Shown here one piece after another: positions 51,970-60,417 of a DNA stretch of 64,000 nucleotides. Position 1 is the stretch's first letter. Every line of letters begins with the position of its first letter. The stretch is taken from the NCBI GenBank assembly GCA_964399635.1, contig CAYNRU010000004.1, positions 12,039-76,038 on the forward strand. The letters run 5' to 3'. The DNA is from UBA4615 sp964399635 (lineage in GTDB: Bacteria > Pseudomonadota > Gammaproteobacteria > Burkholderiales > Burkholderiaceae_E). Position numbers and translations under genes: made by a program. The notes beneath the pieces are model-generated. The model saw nothing but the letters and a program-made list of their open reading frames with translations, was not told the DNA's origin and did no database searches.

Positions 51970-52925
51970 CCGACCGACCGATCGAGCTGCAGCCGCCCGA
52001 CATCGCACGCTGGCGCGCCGGCAACACCGGCACCGAGTACGTGTGGCGCTTCGACTCGGGCGTGCGCGGCCCGTCGGTGATGGTGCAGGCCCTGACCCAC
52101 GGCAACGAGCTGTGCGGCGCGATCGCGCTCGACGGTCTGCTGGCCGGAGCGCTGCGCCCCGCGCGCGGCGCCCTGACGCTGGCCTTCGCCAACGTCGAGG
52201 CCTATGCCCGCTGGGACCCCGCCGACCCCGACCGCAGTCGCTACGTCGACGAGGACTACAACCGCGTGTGGGGCGATGACGCGCTGGGCGGGCTGCGCGA
52301 CTCCGTCGAACTGCGCCGCGCGCGGGCGCTGCGGCCCTTCGTGGACGCCGCCGACTACCTGCTCGACATCCACTCCATGCACGAGCCCTGCCGCCCGATC
52401 ATGGTCTGCGGCGCCACCGGGCGCGGCGGCGACAAGAGCGCCGCCTTCGCGCGGCGGATGGGCGTGCCCGGCGACCTGCTGATCGACACCGGCCATCCCG
52501 CCGGCCTGCGGATGATCGAGCGCGGCGCGTTCGGCGACCCCCACGATCCGCGCACCGCCCTGCTGATCGAGTGCGGCCAGCACTGGGAGCGCGCCGCCGC
52601 CGACGTCGCCGTCGACACGCTGCTGCGATTCCTGGCTGCCACCGGCTGCGTCGATGCCGCCGCCGTCGCGCCCCTGCTGCGCGTCGCCCCGCCCGCCGCG
52701 CAACGCACCGTCCGCGTCACCGAGCCCGTCGTCGCCCGCAGCCTGTCCTTTCGCTTCGTCGCGCCCTTCACCGGCCTGGAGGTGATCCCCCGGCGCGGCG
52801 ACCCCATCGCGCACGACGGCGACACCGTGATCCGGGCCCCCTACGACGACACCGTTCTGGTGATGCCCTCGATGGCCCACCTCAAGGTGGGCACGACCAT
52901 GGTGAGGCTCGGCCGCTACGAGTGA
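51966..52925 (+). CDS. Succinylglutamate desuccinylase/aspartoacylase (AstE/ASPA)-family deacylase
   Basis: A 319-residue M14-type zinc deacylase. His45 and Glu48 (ALTHGNELCG) and His136 (LLDIHSMHEP) are the probable zinc ligands; DEDYNRVWGD carries substrate-binding residues; ALLIECGQHWE holds the likely catalytic Glu. It releases an amino acid from an N-acyl form. The C-terminal beta domain with DTVIRAPYDDTVLVMPS is typical. It is the last gene of the operon and ends 36 bases from a convergent gene. No astABCD genes are present. Confidence 0.87.
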   Translation: MTDRPIELQPPDIARWRAGNTGTEYVWRFDSGVRGPSVMVQALTHGNELCGAIALDGLLAGALRPARGALTLAFANVEAYARWDPADPDRSRYVDEDYNRVWGDDALGGLRDSVELRRARALRPFVDAADYLLDIHSMHEPCRPIMVCGATGRGGDKSAAFARRMGVPGDLLIDTGHPAGLRMIERGAFGDPHDPRTALLIECGQHWERAAADVAVDTLLRFLAATGCVDAAAVAPLLRVAPPAAQRTVRVTEPVVARSLSFRFVAPFTGLEVIPRRGDPIAHDGDTVIRAPYDDTVLVMPSMAHLKVGTTMVRLGRYE

Positions 52926-52960
52926 CCGGCGACGGCCGCGCGCCACCGCCGAACGCGCCC

Positions 52961-53662
52961 TCAGTGGATCTCGTCCGACACCCTCAACGCCTCACGCAGC
53001 ACAGCCATCGAGAACCCCTCCCCCCGGGCCACGTCCAGGATCACCTTCTCCTTGCGCACCAGCAGGTCCACCGCCGCCGGCAGCGCATGCGCCACGTCCG
53101 CCGGGATCACCACCGCCCCGTGCCGGTCCGCATGCACCAGGTCGGCATGCCGCACCGTCATCCCGTGCACGTCCACCGGCTCGCCCCAACCCACCGGGGA
53201 CCCGTACGCATGGCTCGGCCCGATGCTGCCCGCCAGCGCCTGGAACCCCGGCGCGAACTGGTCGATGTCACGCACCGACCCGTTGGTCACCACCCCAAGC
53301 GCGCCGAGCCCCAGGTGGATCGCCGTGTTGACCTCCCCCCACATCGCACCGAAGCCCGGCACGTCGTCCAGGTCCTGCACCACGATGACGCTCGGCGCCC
53401 CCAGGCTCGCCACGTACTCGTAGTAGGCGATGCGCCGCTCACGGCGCTCCTGCGGCGTGCCCGACGGCGGCACTGCAGCGCGGTAGGTCACCGTCGCCGC
53501 GAAGCCCACCATGGGCGCGAGGTCGGGCCGCACGCAGACCAGCGGCCTGCGCGTGAAGCCGATCGCACGGCGCTGCGGCGCCACGATCTCGAGCGCGTTG
53601 CAGATCGTCGGGGTGTCGAAGCGCCGCAGCGTGTCGAGCAGGGCGGGGGTGATGGCGGTCAT
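52961..53662 (-). CDS. RraA-like / 4-hydroxy-4-methyl-2-oxoglutarate aldolase family protein
   Basis: A 233-residue member of the RraA fold. The segment GFGAMWGEVNTAIHLGLGAL and VVTNGSVRDIDQ (around residues 105-135) supplies the metal- and pyruvate-binding Arg-Asp pair; HADLVHADRHGAVVIPADVA follows. In catabolic settings these proteins are class II aldolases or oxaloacetate decarboxylases; members with an extended N-terminus as here are more often aldolase-like than RNase E regulators. It lies downstream of a D-2-hydroxyacid dehydrogenase gene, 42 bases away, and probably shares its transcript. Confidence 0.83.
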   Translation of the reverse strand: MTAITPALLDTLRRFDTPTICNALEIVAPQRRAIGFTRRPLVCVRPDLAPMVGFAATVTYRAAVPPSGTPQERRERRIAYYEYVASLGAPSVIVVQDLDDVPGFGAMWGEVNTAIHLGLGALGVVTNGSVRDIDQFAPGFQALAGSIGPSHAYGSPVGWGEPVDVHGMTVRHADLVHADRHGAVVIPADVAHALPAAVDLLVRKEKVILDVARGEGFSMAVLREALRVSDEIH

Positions 53663-53704
53663 GGATGCTCCCGGGAGGATCGAGGGTGACGGCGCGCCGC
53701 GGGC

Positions 53705-54712
53705 TCAGGCGCGCGGCGGGACCGGATAGACCATCGACGGCTCGAGCCGACCGTCGAGGAAGTCGAGGATGTTGCGCGCCGCGCCGGTCGACATCCGCAT
53801 CGCGGCCTCGCGGGTCGCGGCGGCTGCGTGCGGCGTGAGGAACACGCCTGGCATCGCGAGCAGCGGATGGTCCGGCGGCGGCGGCTCGGCGTCGAACACG
53901 TCGATGCCCGCGCCGCTCAGCCGCCCGGCGCCGAGCGCGTGGGCGAGCGCCGCCTCCTCGACGATGCCCCCGCGCGCGCAGTTGACGACCGCCGCGCCCG
54001 CCGGCAGCAGCGCGAGCTCCGCGGCGCCGATCATCCCGAAGGTCTCGGCGTTGCGCGGGCAGTGCACGGTCAGGAAGTCGGCCTGCGGCAGCGCCTGCGC
54101 GAGCGAATCCGCGAAGGACCAGCCCGCGGCGAGCCCGTAGGCCCGGTCCACGTAGGGATCGACCGCGAGGATGCGCATGCCGAGCGCCGACGCCACCTGC
54201 GCGACGCGCCGACCGATGCGGCCCACGCCGACCACGACCAGCGTGTGGCCGCCGAGCTCGCCGCCCAGGCCCTCGTCGCGCGATGCGTAGCGCGACGGCG
54301 TCAGCCTCGCCCACTCTTCGCGGCTCTTGCCGGCCAGCGCGGCCATGCCCTGGCGCCAGCGGTCGAAGGGCTTGGCGAGCGACAGCAGCATCCAGATCGT
54401 GTGCTCCACCACCGACTGCGTGTTGGCGTCGGCGGTGATCGCCACCGTGACGCCGCGGTCGCGCGCGGCGTGCAGGTCGATGGTGTCGACGCCGACGCCG
54501 TAGCGGGCGACCACGCGCAGCTTCGGCGCTCGCGCGAAGAAGGCCGCGTCGCAGCGATGAAAGCGCACCAGCAGCGCGTCGGCGCGCGCCTCGGCGTCGG
54601 CGAGCGCGGCGGGGTCGAGCGTCCAGCCGCGGATCACCTCGGCGCCCGGGCGGGCGTCGAGCAGGGCGAGGCCGTCGGCGTGGATCTGTTCGGTGACGAG
54701 GATCGTGGGCAT
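53705..54712 (-). CDS. D-isomer-specific 2-hydroxyacid dehydrogenase
   Basis: A 335-residue NAD(P)-dependent oxidoreductase reducing a 2-oxo acid or oxidising a D-2-hydroxy acid. The substrate domain has RYGVGVDTIDLHAARDRG; the Rossmann motif is VVVGVGRIGRRVAQVASALG near residue 160; the catalytic set is Arg in VNCARGGIVEEA, Glu in GIDVFDAEPPP and His in LTPHAAAATREA. It is closest in form to phosphoglycerate dehydrogenase-like enzymes without regulatory domains. With the RraA-like gene it forms an oxo-acid module. Confidence 0.9.
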   Translation of the reverse strand: MPTILVTEQIHADGLALLDARPGAEVIRGWTLDPAALADAEARADALLVRFHRCDAAFFARAPKLRVVARYGVGVDTIDLHAARDRGVTVAITADANTQSVVEHTIWMLLSLAKPFDRWRQGMAALAGKSREEWARLTPSRYASRDEGLGGELGGHTLVVVGVGRIGRRVAQVASALGMRILAVDPYVDRAYGLAAGWSFADSLAQALPQADFLTVHCPRNAETFGMIGAAELALLPAGAAVVNCARGGIVEEAALAHALGAGRLSGAGIDVFDAEPPPPDHPLLAMPGVFLTPHAAAATREAAMRMSTGAARNILDFLDGRLEPSMVYPVPPRA

Positions 54713-54827
54713 GTCTGTGAGGGTCGCGGTCGGGCGCCGGCGATCGGCGGGGCGGGCGCGCCCGCAGGGGGCAGGGCGGCACGCGGGGGGTTGAGGGCAC
54801 ACCGGGCGGCGACGGCCCGGCCAAGGG

Positions 54828-54857
54828 GGCGGGGCGGCGCGCCGGCGTCGCCCCGCC
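54828..54857 (-). terminator. Stable hairpin downstream of the Bug-receptor remnant
   Basis: GGCGGGGCGGCG and CGTCGCCCCGCC form a 12-pair stem with one G-U pair around a six-base loop, starting four bases after the remnant's stop on the minus strand. It separates the asparaginase/receptor transcript from the hydroxyacid dehydrogenase gene. There is no T-tract. Confidence 0.5.
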
Positions 54858-54861
54858 AGGC

Positions 54862-55344
54862 TCAGTCGGGCGTCACTCCCTTCTGCTTGACGACCTTGCT
54901 CCAGCGGGCGATCTCGTCGCGCTGGAAGGTCGAGAACTGCTCGGGCGTGTTGGCGACCACGTCGAAGCCCTGGGTCGCGAACCGCTCCTTGACCTCGGGC
55001 GCGTTGAGCGCGGCGACGAGCTCGGCCTGGAGGCGGCTGCGGACCGCCGGGGGCAGGCCCCTGGGCGCCATGAACGCCTGCCACGAGGTCACGACGAAGC
55101 CTGGCACGCCCTGCTCGGCCATCGTGGGCACCTCGGGCAGCTGCGGATGGCGTTGCTCGCTGGTGACGCCCAGCGCCTTGAGCCGGCCGCCGCGGATATG
55201 GCCGGTCGCGGCGCCGAGGTTCTGGATGTGCCCGAGTGCGGCCTGCATCCGCTGCACGACCGAGCGCGCGGCGATTCCGCCCGTGCCGGCGACCAGCGCG
55301 GTCGCACCCAGCGCACCCAGGGCGTGCAGCCTGCTTCGGTCCAT
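54862..55344 (-). pseudogene. Internally deleted Bug/TctC solute receptor (in frame)
   Basis: The 160-codon frame keeps a receptor leader (RLHALGALGATALVAGTGGI) and is then joined in frame to the C-terminal half of a Bug receptor: GHIRGGRLKALGVTSEQRHP, LPEVPTMAEQGVPGFVVTSW, APRGLPPAVRSRLQAELVAA and the terminal EIARWSKVVKQKGVTPD. About 160 residues that form the first lobe and much of the ligand site are missing. A stable half-receptor cannot be excluded, but loss of function is far more likely. It lies between asparaginase and D-2-hydroxyacid dehydrogenase genes on one strand. Confidence 0.8.
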
Positions 55345-55381
55345 CCGGTCTCCTCCTGGGGCGTCCTGCGCCCGGTGCCTG

Positions 55382-56398
55382 CTAGTCGTGCGTGTCGAGC
55401 TCGAACACGGCCCGCCGCTCGCCCGTCCGCAGGCCCGCGGCGTTGACGATGGGGATCTTCGCATACCGCCCGAGCTCGGGATCGTCGGGCGCGATCAGCC
55501 CGAGCGCCCGCAGCACCTCGAAGGCAGCGACGAAGCGCGCGTCGGAGTGGCCGTCGCTGATCTTGATCGCGATGCCGAGCCCGCGCGAGCGCACGCCGAC
55601 CACCTGAACGCCGTCGGCGCCGACCTTGGACACCCAGTCGCCGGCGCCGGCGCGCATGAAGTGCAGGTCGCTGCGCGCGGTGCCCGACACGTACTCCGGG
55701 TACATGGTCATCGCGCCGAACAGCCGCTCGAGGAGCGGGTCGGTGGCATCGCCCGCGCCGCCCCCGGCGAGCATCGCCCAGAGTCGCGCGAGGCCCGACA
55801 GCGGCAGCGCGAGGTTGGGCGCGCTGCAGCCGTCGATGCCGCCGACGATGGACTCGGGCGCCATGCCCAGCAGGGCGCCGACCTCGGCGCGGATGCGCTG
55901 CTGCAGAGGGTGCGAAGGCTCGAGGTAGGTGTCGGCCGGCAGGCCGTGCAGCTGACAGTAGGCGAGGAAGCCCGCGTGCTTGCCCGAGCAGTTGTGATAA
56001 CGCGCATCGAAGCTCTGGTGCGGCGGCGGCGTGCGCGCGAGCGTCTCGTACATGTAGGGCACGTGGCAGCCGCACTTGAGCCGCCGCCAGTGGTTCCTGC
56101 TCTTGGCGAGGATGGCGTCGACCGCGGCGATGTGGAAGGGCTCGCCGGAGTGGCTGGCGGTGAGCAGCGCCAGCTCGCGCTCGTCCAGGCCGAAGCTGCG
56201 CGGCCCGTCGTCGCGCAGGAAGGGCAGGGCCTGGAAGGCCTTGAGGGTGGATCGCGTGAAGGTCAGGGACCCGGGGTCACCCGCGGCGTGCAGCAGGCGC
56301 CCGGCGCGGTCGACGACGGCGACCGATCCGTAGTGGATGTTCTCGACGGCGCCGCCGCGCGTGGCGACGACCAGGGGGACATGGGCAGGTGCAGTCAC
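55382..56398 (-). CDS. L-asparaginase II family (Rhizobium etli-type)
   Basis: A 338-residue asparaginase of the family typified by the thermolabile R. etli enzyme, unrelated to AnsA/AnsB. Signature blocks are RSTLKAFQALPFL, LLTASHSGEPFHIAAVD, RYHNCSGKHAGFLAYC near residue 133, and VGGIDGCSAPNLALPLSG. They provide the Ser-Lys pairs and metal-binding cysteines of the family. It releases aspartate and ammonia in the cytoplasm. The start is GTG (56398). A LysR regulator gene lies 35 bases upstream on the same strand. Confidence 0.9.
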   Translation of the reverse strand: MTAPAHVPLVVATRGGAVENIHYGSVAVVDRAGRLLHAAGDPGSLTFTRSTLKAFQALPFLRDDGPRSFGLDERELALLTASHSGEPFHIAAVDAILAKSRNHWRRLKCGCHVPYMYETLARTPPPHQSFDARYHNCSGKHAGFLAYCQLHGLPADTYLEPSHPLQQRIRAEVGALLGMAPESIVGGIDGCSAPNLALPLSGLARLWAMLAGGGAGDATDPLLERLFGAMTMYPEYVSGTARSDLHFMRAGAGDWVSKVGADGVQVVGVRSRGLGIAIKISDGHSDARFVAAFEVLRALGLIAPDDPELGRYAKIPIVNAAGLRTGERRAVFELDTHD

Positions 56399-56433
56399 CG
56401 ATGCATTCTATGCGAGCGCGCGTCCGGCACAGC

Positions 56434-57369
56434 TCAGTCGGCGCCCACCGCGGCCGGTATCGCCTCGGCGAGGAAATCCCAGACCCGGCGGATGGGGCGG
56501 CTGCTGCGGACCTCCCGGTGCACCGCGAGCCAGCAGGTGAGCGGGGGGATCGGGAGCCGCGGCAGCACCCGCCGGACCTGCGGCTCGGCGCGCGCCAGGT
56601 GGTGCGTGACGAAGCCGATGCCGGCCCCCGCGACCAGCATCCTCCAGTACAGCACATGATCGTCGGTGCGTACGGCGAAGCTGTCTCGACCGACGGCCAT
56701 GCCCGCCGCGCGCATGGCGCGCTCGATGCCGTCGTCGGTGTCGAAGCCGAGCAGCGTGTGCTCGAGGAGCTGCTCCGGGCGCTGCGGCACGCCGGCGCGG
56801 GCGAGGTAGCGGCGGTGCGCGTACGCGCCGATACCGATGTCGCACAGTCGCCGCGCCACCAGCGCGCCCTGCACCGGGCGGACCATGCGCACCGCGATGT
56901 CCGCCTCCCGGCGCAGCAGGTTGCTCACCTGGTTGGAGGCGACCAGCTCGAGCGCGATTCCGGGCTCCTCATCGCGCAGGCGGGCGAGCAGCGGGGGCAG
57001 CAGGTAGCAGGCGACCGTCTGGCTGGCGGTGATGCGCACGGTGCCGCCGGTCTCGCGGCGGCGGCCCTGCACCGCGCGCGCCAGCGCGTCGGCGCCCTCC
57101 TCCATCGCGCGCGCGTGATCGGCGATGACGCGTGCCATCGGGGTGGCCGACAGCCCGCGGCCGGTGCGCTCGAACAGCACGCAGTCGAGCTGCGACTCGA
57201 GCTCGGCGACGTGCCGCCCGATCGTGGGCTGGTTGCTGCCGAGCCGGCGCGCCGCCGCCGACAGACTGCCCTGCTCGAGCACCGCGAGGAAGCTGCGCAC
57301 CAGCGTCCAGTCGAAGCGCGACAGGCTCGGCGCCACGGTGCGGAGCACTGCCGGCTTCGATTCATTCAT
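56434..57369 (-). CDS. LysR-family transcriptional regulator
   Basis: A 311-residue regulator. The HTH (residues about 18-75) reads LVRSFLAVLEQGSLSAAARR and LGSNQPTIGRHVAELES; the effector domain starts near residue 100 (TVRITASQTVACYLLPPLLA) and belongs to the group with ADIAVRMVRP. The ATG at 57369 is AT-rich around the start. It is divergent from an epimerase-like gene, with a long inverted repeat between them that may be its site, and lies upstream of asparaginase, so either could be its target. Confidence 0.9.
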   Translation of the reverse strand: MNESKPAVLRTVAPSLSRFDWTLVRSFLAVLEQGSLSAAARRLGSNQPTIGRHVAELESQLDCVLFERTGRGLSATPMARVIADHARAMEEGADALARAVQGRRRETGGTVRITASQTVACYLLPPLLARLRDEEPGIALELVASNQVSNLLRREADIAVRMVRPVQGALVARRLCDIGIGAYAHRRYLARAGVPQRPEQLLEHTLLGFDTDDGIERAMRAAGMAVGRDSFAVRTDDHVLYWRMLVAGAGIGFVTHHLARAEPQVRRVLPRLPIPPLTCWLAVHREVRSSRPIRRVWDFLAEAIPAAVGAD

Positions 57370-57392
57370 GAATATCTCCTGGTCAGTTATTG

Positions 57393-57428
57393 CCGATTGT
57401 GAATGGATGCGGGGCACTCGACAATCGG
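57393..57428. promoter_or_regulatory. Inverted repeat CCGATTGT-N20-ACAATCGG between LysR and epimerase genes
   Basis: Perfect 8-bp arms with a 20-base spacer lie in the 81-base divergent intergenic region, ending 22 bases before the epimerase ATG. LysR proteins bind spaced dyads near their own gene, so this is the natural operator candidate. Confidence 0.5.
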
Positions 57429-57450
57429 GCCATCGACCCAGGAGCGCCTC

Positions 57451-58533
57451 ATGACCCACCCGCCCGCAGCACCCGCCCCCGCCACCCCTGCCGTGCTGGT
57501 GCTCGGCGCCAACGGCCGCTTCGGCGCCGCCGCGGTCCGCGCCTTCCATGCCGCCGGATGGCGAGTGATCGCCCAGGCGCGGCGCCCGCTCGCCGCCGGC
57601 ATTGCGCAGCTCGCGACCCGCGCGGCGGTCGATCCGGCCGACACCGCCGCGCTGGCCACGGCCACCGGCGGCGGCGTGTCGGTGGTCATCCACGCCCTGA
57701 ACCCGCCCTACGACCGCTGGGCGACCGAGGCGCTGCCGCTGGCTCGCGCGGCGATCGCGGCGGCCCGCGCGCTCTGCGCCACGCTGATCATGCCCGGCAA
57801 CGTCTACAACTTCGGGGAGGACATGCCGACGGTGCTGACCGAGGAGACGCCGCTGCGCGCGCGGACGCGCAAGGGCCTGCTGCGTATCGAGATCGAGGAG
57901 GCGCTGCGGGCCGCGTCGCTCGAGGGCGTGCGCTGCGCGGTGCTGCGGGCGGGCGACTTCTTCGGCGGGGGCACGGGGTCGTGGTTCGACCTGGCGTTGG
58001 TCAAGTCGCTGCGGCGCGGCCGGTTCACCTACCCCGGCCCGCTCGACGTCGTGCACGCATGGGCCGCGCTGCCCGAGCTGGCCGCGGCCTGCGTGGCGCT
58101 GGCCGCGCGGGCGGACGCCCTCGCGCCGTTTTCGGTGCATCACTTCGAGGGGCATGCCGTCACCGGCCGCGAACTGGCCGACGCGGTGCAAGCGGTCGCG
58201 GTGCGGCGCGTCCTGCTGCCCGCGGGCGGACGGCTGAAGATCGGCGGCCTGCCCTGGGGCCTGATGCGCGTGCTGTCGCCGTTCGTGCCGGCGTGGCGCG
58301 AGCTGGTGGAGATGGCCTACCTGTGGCGGCGGCCGCACCGGCTCGACGGCACCCGCCTGCGCGCGCTGACGGGCGCGCCTGCCGAGACGCCGCTGCACGA
58401 CGCGGTCGACGCCGCGCTGGCCGAGCTGGGGTTCTTCGCGTCCGGCGCGCCGACCAGGGAAACGGGACCGTCCGCGACGGTCGCGGCGGGACGCCGAGCG
58501 ACCCGGCCCCTGCTCAGATCCCGAGCTGGTTGA
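57451..58533 (+). CDS. NAD(P)-binding epimerase/dehydratase-like (extended SDR) protein
   Basis: A 360-residue Rossmann protein. The cofactor motif is VLVLGANGRFGAAAVRAF (GxxGxxG) at about residues 15-32. IMPGNVYNFGEDMPTVLTEE and VLRAGDFFGGGTGSWFDLAL mark an atypical SDR branch; the usual YxxxK catalytic pair is not evident, so it may be a reductase-like or regulatory member. The start has AGGAGCG upstream. The 3' end overlaps the convergent EAL/HDOD gene by 20 bases. It is probably controlled by the adjacent LysR protein. Confidence 0.78.
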   Translation: MTHPPAAPAPATPAVLVLGANGRFGAAAVRAFHAAGWRVIAQARRPLAAGIAQLATRAAVDPADTAALATATGGGVSVVIHALNPPYDRWATEALPLARAAIAAARALCATLIMPGNVYNFGEDMPTVLTEETPLRARTRKGLLRIEIEEALRAASLEGVRCAVLRAGDFFGGGTGSWFDLALVKSLRRGRFTYPGPLDVVHAWAALPELAAACVALAARADALAPFSVHHFEGHAVTGRELADAVQAVAVRRVLLPAGGRLKIGGLPWGLMRVLSPFVPAWRELVEMAYLWRRPHRLDGTRLRALTGAPAETPLHDAVDAALAELGFFASGAPTRETGPSATVAAGRRATRPLLRSRAG

Positions 58534-59803
58534 CCCAGTCGGTCGCCTGCATCTGGGCAAGGTTCAGCGCGCGCGGGGCGATCGCGAGCTCCTTGCACAG
58601 CTGGGCCACGCCGGCGAGCGACGGATGCTCCACCGCCTCGGCGAGCCGAAGGTAGGGCGCGAACTCGCCGGTCCGCATGAGCAGGCCCTCCGCGACGGTG
58701 TCGGGCAGGTCCAGCTCGTCGAGGGCGTCCTTCATCGGCAGCATCAGCATCGCCGGCAGCAGCGAGAAGGTGCCCGCGATGAACAGGTTGTCGCGCTGCG
58801 CGACGTCGAACCGGCCCTCGCCCAGCAGCTCCATCAGCCGCCCGCGGGTGATCGCGGTGCGCGCCAGCAGCGGCGCGGTCGGATCCTTGCTGTCGGCGGT
58901 GGCCAGCAGCAGCGTCAGCCAGCGCGCGAGCTTGCTGTAGCCCAGCAATCCGATCGCGTGCTTGAGCGACTCGATCTTCGTGGACAGCCCCATGCCGGCG
59001 GTGTTCATGTAGCGCAGCAGCTTGACCGACAGCGCGACGTCGCGCTTGAGCGCGTTGTCGACCTCCATCACGTCGGCATTGCGCAGCAGCAGCTTGATCG
59101 CCTGCATGACCGCTGCGCGCGCGGGCTCGAGCTTGCGGGCCGCCAGCGTCTCGGGTCGTGCGAAGTAGAAGCCCTGCAGGCAGTCGAAGCCGAGCGCCAG
59201 GCAGGCGTTCGCCTGCTCGCGCGTCTCGACCTTCTCGGCGATCAGCAGCCGCCGTCCGCCCGCGCCCTTGAGCAGCTTGGTGACCAGCGGCAACTGCTCC
59301 ATCGGCACTTGCAGCAGGTCGACCTTGACGTAGTTCGCGAGCGCGAAGATCGGCTGGCGCAGCACCGCCGGCGAGTCGACGGTGACCGCGAGGCCGTAGC
59401 CCAGCCTGCGCAGCTCGGTCAGGCGCGCGAGCACCGCCTCATCGACCGGCTCGCGCGAGCTGAACTCCAGCACCGTGCGCCTGGGCTCGAGCAGCACGAC
59501 CGGCGAGTCGTCGCCGATCGACTCCGGGCCGACGTTGACGAAGCCGAGCTTGCCACCCAGCACCTGCTCGGGGCCGATGTCTTGCAGCAGCGAGGCGATC
59601 ACCACCAGGCTCGCGAACTCGCCGTCGGTGAAGAGCGCCTCGACGGCGTGCGCGTCGGCGCGATAGAGGAGCTCGTAGCCGATCAGCTGCTGGGCGCGGT
59701 CGAGGATCGGCTGGCGGCCGAGGAAGGCCGACGGATCGTCGCTGCGGGCAATCGTGGTCGGGGCGGATGCTGCGCCGACGGGCGCCTGGATCGACTGGTT
59801 CAT
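58514..59803 (-). CDS. EAL-HDOD (YuxH-like) signalling protein
   Basis: A 429-residue protein with a degenerate EAL domain (residues about 25-215) and an HDOD domain (about 225-410). The EAL signature position reads GYELLYRA, and metal-binding residues of active phosphodiesterases are largely missing, so c-di-GMP hydrolysis is unlikely; LIAEKVETREQANACLALG and FDCLQGFYFARPE survive. HDOD part: LLRNADVMEVDNALKRDVAL, LLRYMNTAGMGLSTKIES. Such proteins are scaffolds for motility or development. Its ATG overlaps the stop of a truncated EAL gene by four bases. Confidence 0.87.
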   Translation of the reverse strand: MNQSIQAPVGAASAPTTIARSDDPSAFLGRQPILDRAQQLIGYELLYRADAHAVEALFTDGEFASLVVIASLLQDIGPEQVLGGKLGFVNVGPESIGDDSPVVLLEPRRTVLEFSSREPVDEAVLARLTELRRLGYGLAVTVDSPAVLRQPIFALANYVKVDLLQVPMEQLPLVTKLLKGAGGRRLLIAEKVETREQANACLALGFDCLQGFYFARPETLAARKLEPARAAVMQAIKLLLRNADVMEVDNALKRDVALSVKLLRYMNTAGMGLSTKIESLKHAIGLLGYSKLARWLTLLLATADSKDPTAPLLARTAITRGRLMELLGEGRFDVAQRDNLFIAGTFSLLPAMLMLPMKDALDELDLPDTVAEGLLMRTGEFAPYLRLAEAVEHPSLAGVAQLCKELAIAPRALNLAQMQATDWVNQLGI

Positions 59804-60129
59804 GCGAGCGCGGCCTCCTGCGCCGCGGCTTGGGCGGACCGATGCGCGGGCACCAGGGTCCGGCTGGAGATGGTCAGGTCGGTGCACAGCGCCTCGCGCA
59901 GCGACTGCAGGCCGACGTTGTCGAACGCCTGCCGGCCGGCGAGCACGGCCGGGGCGCCCAGGTCGTGCAGCAGGGTCGACATGACCTGCAGGCTGGCTGC
60001 GTCCTCGTCGTCGACGCAGGCACGCTCGGCGCTGCCGCTGGCGCGGCAGAGCAGGTCGTAGCCGACCAGCTCACCGAGCCGATCGACGATCGGCTGTCGT
60101 CCCTGGAAGGCTTCCTGTTGGCCGGGCAT
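59800..60129 (-). CDS. Truncated EAL-domain protein, coupled to the EAL-HDOD gene
   Basis: A 109-residue frame whose first 95 residues match the start of the neighbouring EAL-HDOD protein: FQGRQPIVDRLGELVGYDLL versus FLGRQPILDRAQQLIGYELL, then SLQVMSTLLHDLGAPAVLAG and AFDNVGLQSL. It breaks off before the second half of the EAL domain and has an unrelated Ala-rich tail. Its stop overlaps the next ATG (ATGA), so it is still positioned for coupled translation. It may be a decayed tandem duplicate, or a small regulatory partner; I lean to decay. Confidence 0.55.
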   Translation of the reverse strand: MPGQQEAFQGRQPIVDRLGELVGYDLLCRASGSAERACVDDEDAASLQVMSTLLHDLGAPAVLAGRQAFDNVGLQSLREALCTDLTISSRTLVPAHRSAQAAAQEAALA

Positions 60130-60347
60130 CTGCGTTCTTCATGTCGACGGATGTCTGGATTATCGACCGCGTGCGCCGCCTTCCGAGCGGGAACGCCCGG
60201 TGTCGGACGGGTGGATGAGCGAGACCGCCGGACGGGCGATGGCGCGCGCCGAACCCGCCCACCAGGGGCGATGGGCGGTGCGTCGTTGCGCCGGTTCCAC
60301 AAGCCTCTGGGCGGCGCGCGGCACCGGGCGCCGGGCGCCGGACGTGG

Positions 60348-60372
60348 CACGGGCCGCGCGAGGCGGCCCGTG
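60348..60372. terminator. 10-bp stem hairpin downstream of the polysaccharide export gene
   Basis: CACGGGCCGC and GCGGCCCGTG are perfect arms around GCGAG. On the minus strand it follows the export gene stop by about 45 bases. No T-tract is present. The rest of 60130-60417 shows nothing else. Confidence 0.5.
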
Positions 60373-60417
60373 GGAAGGATCGGATCGGGGCGCGCCGGAT
60401 GGCGGGGCGCCCGCCGC

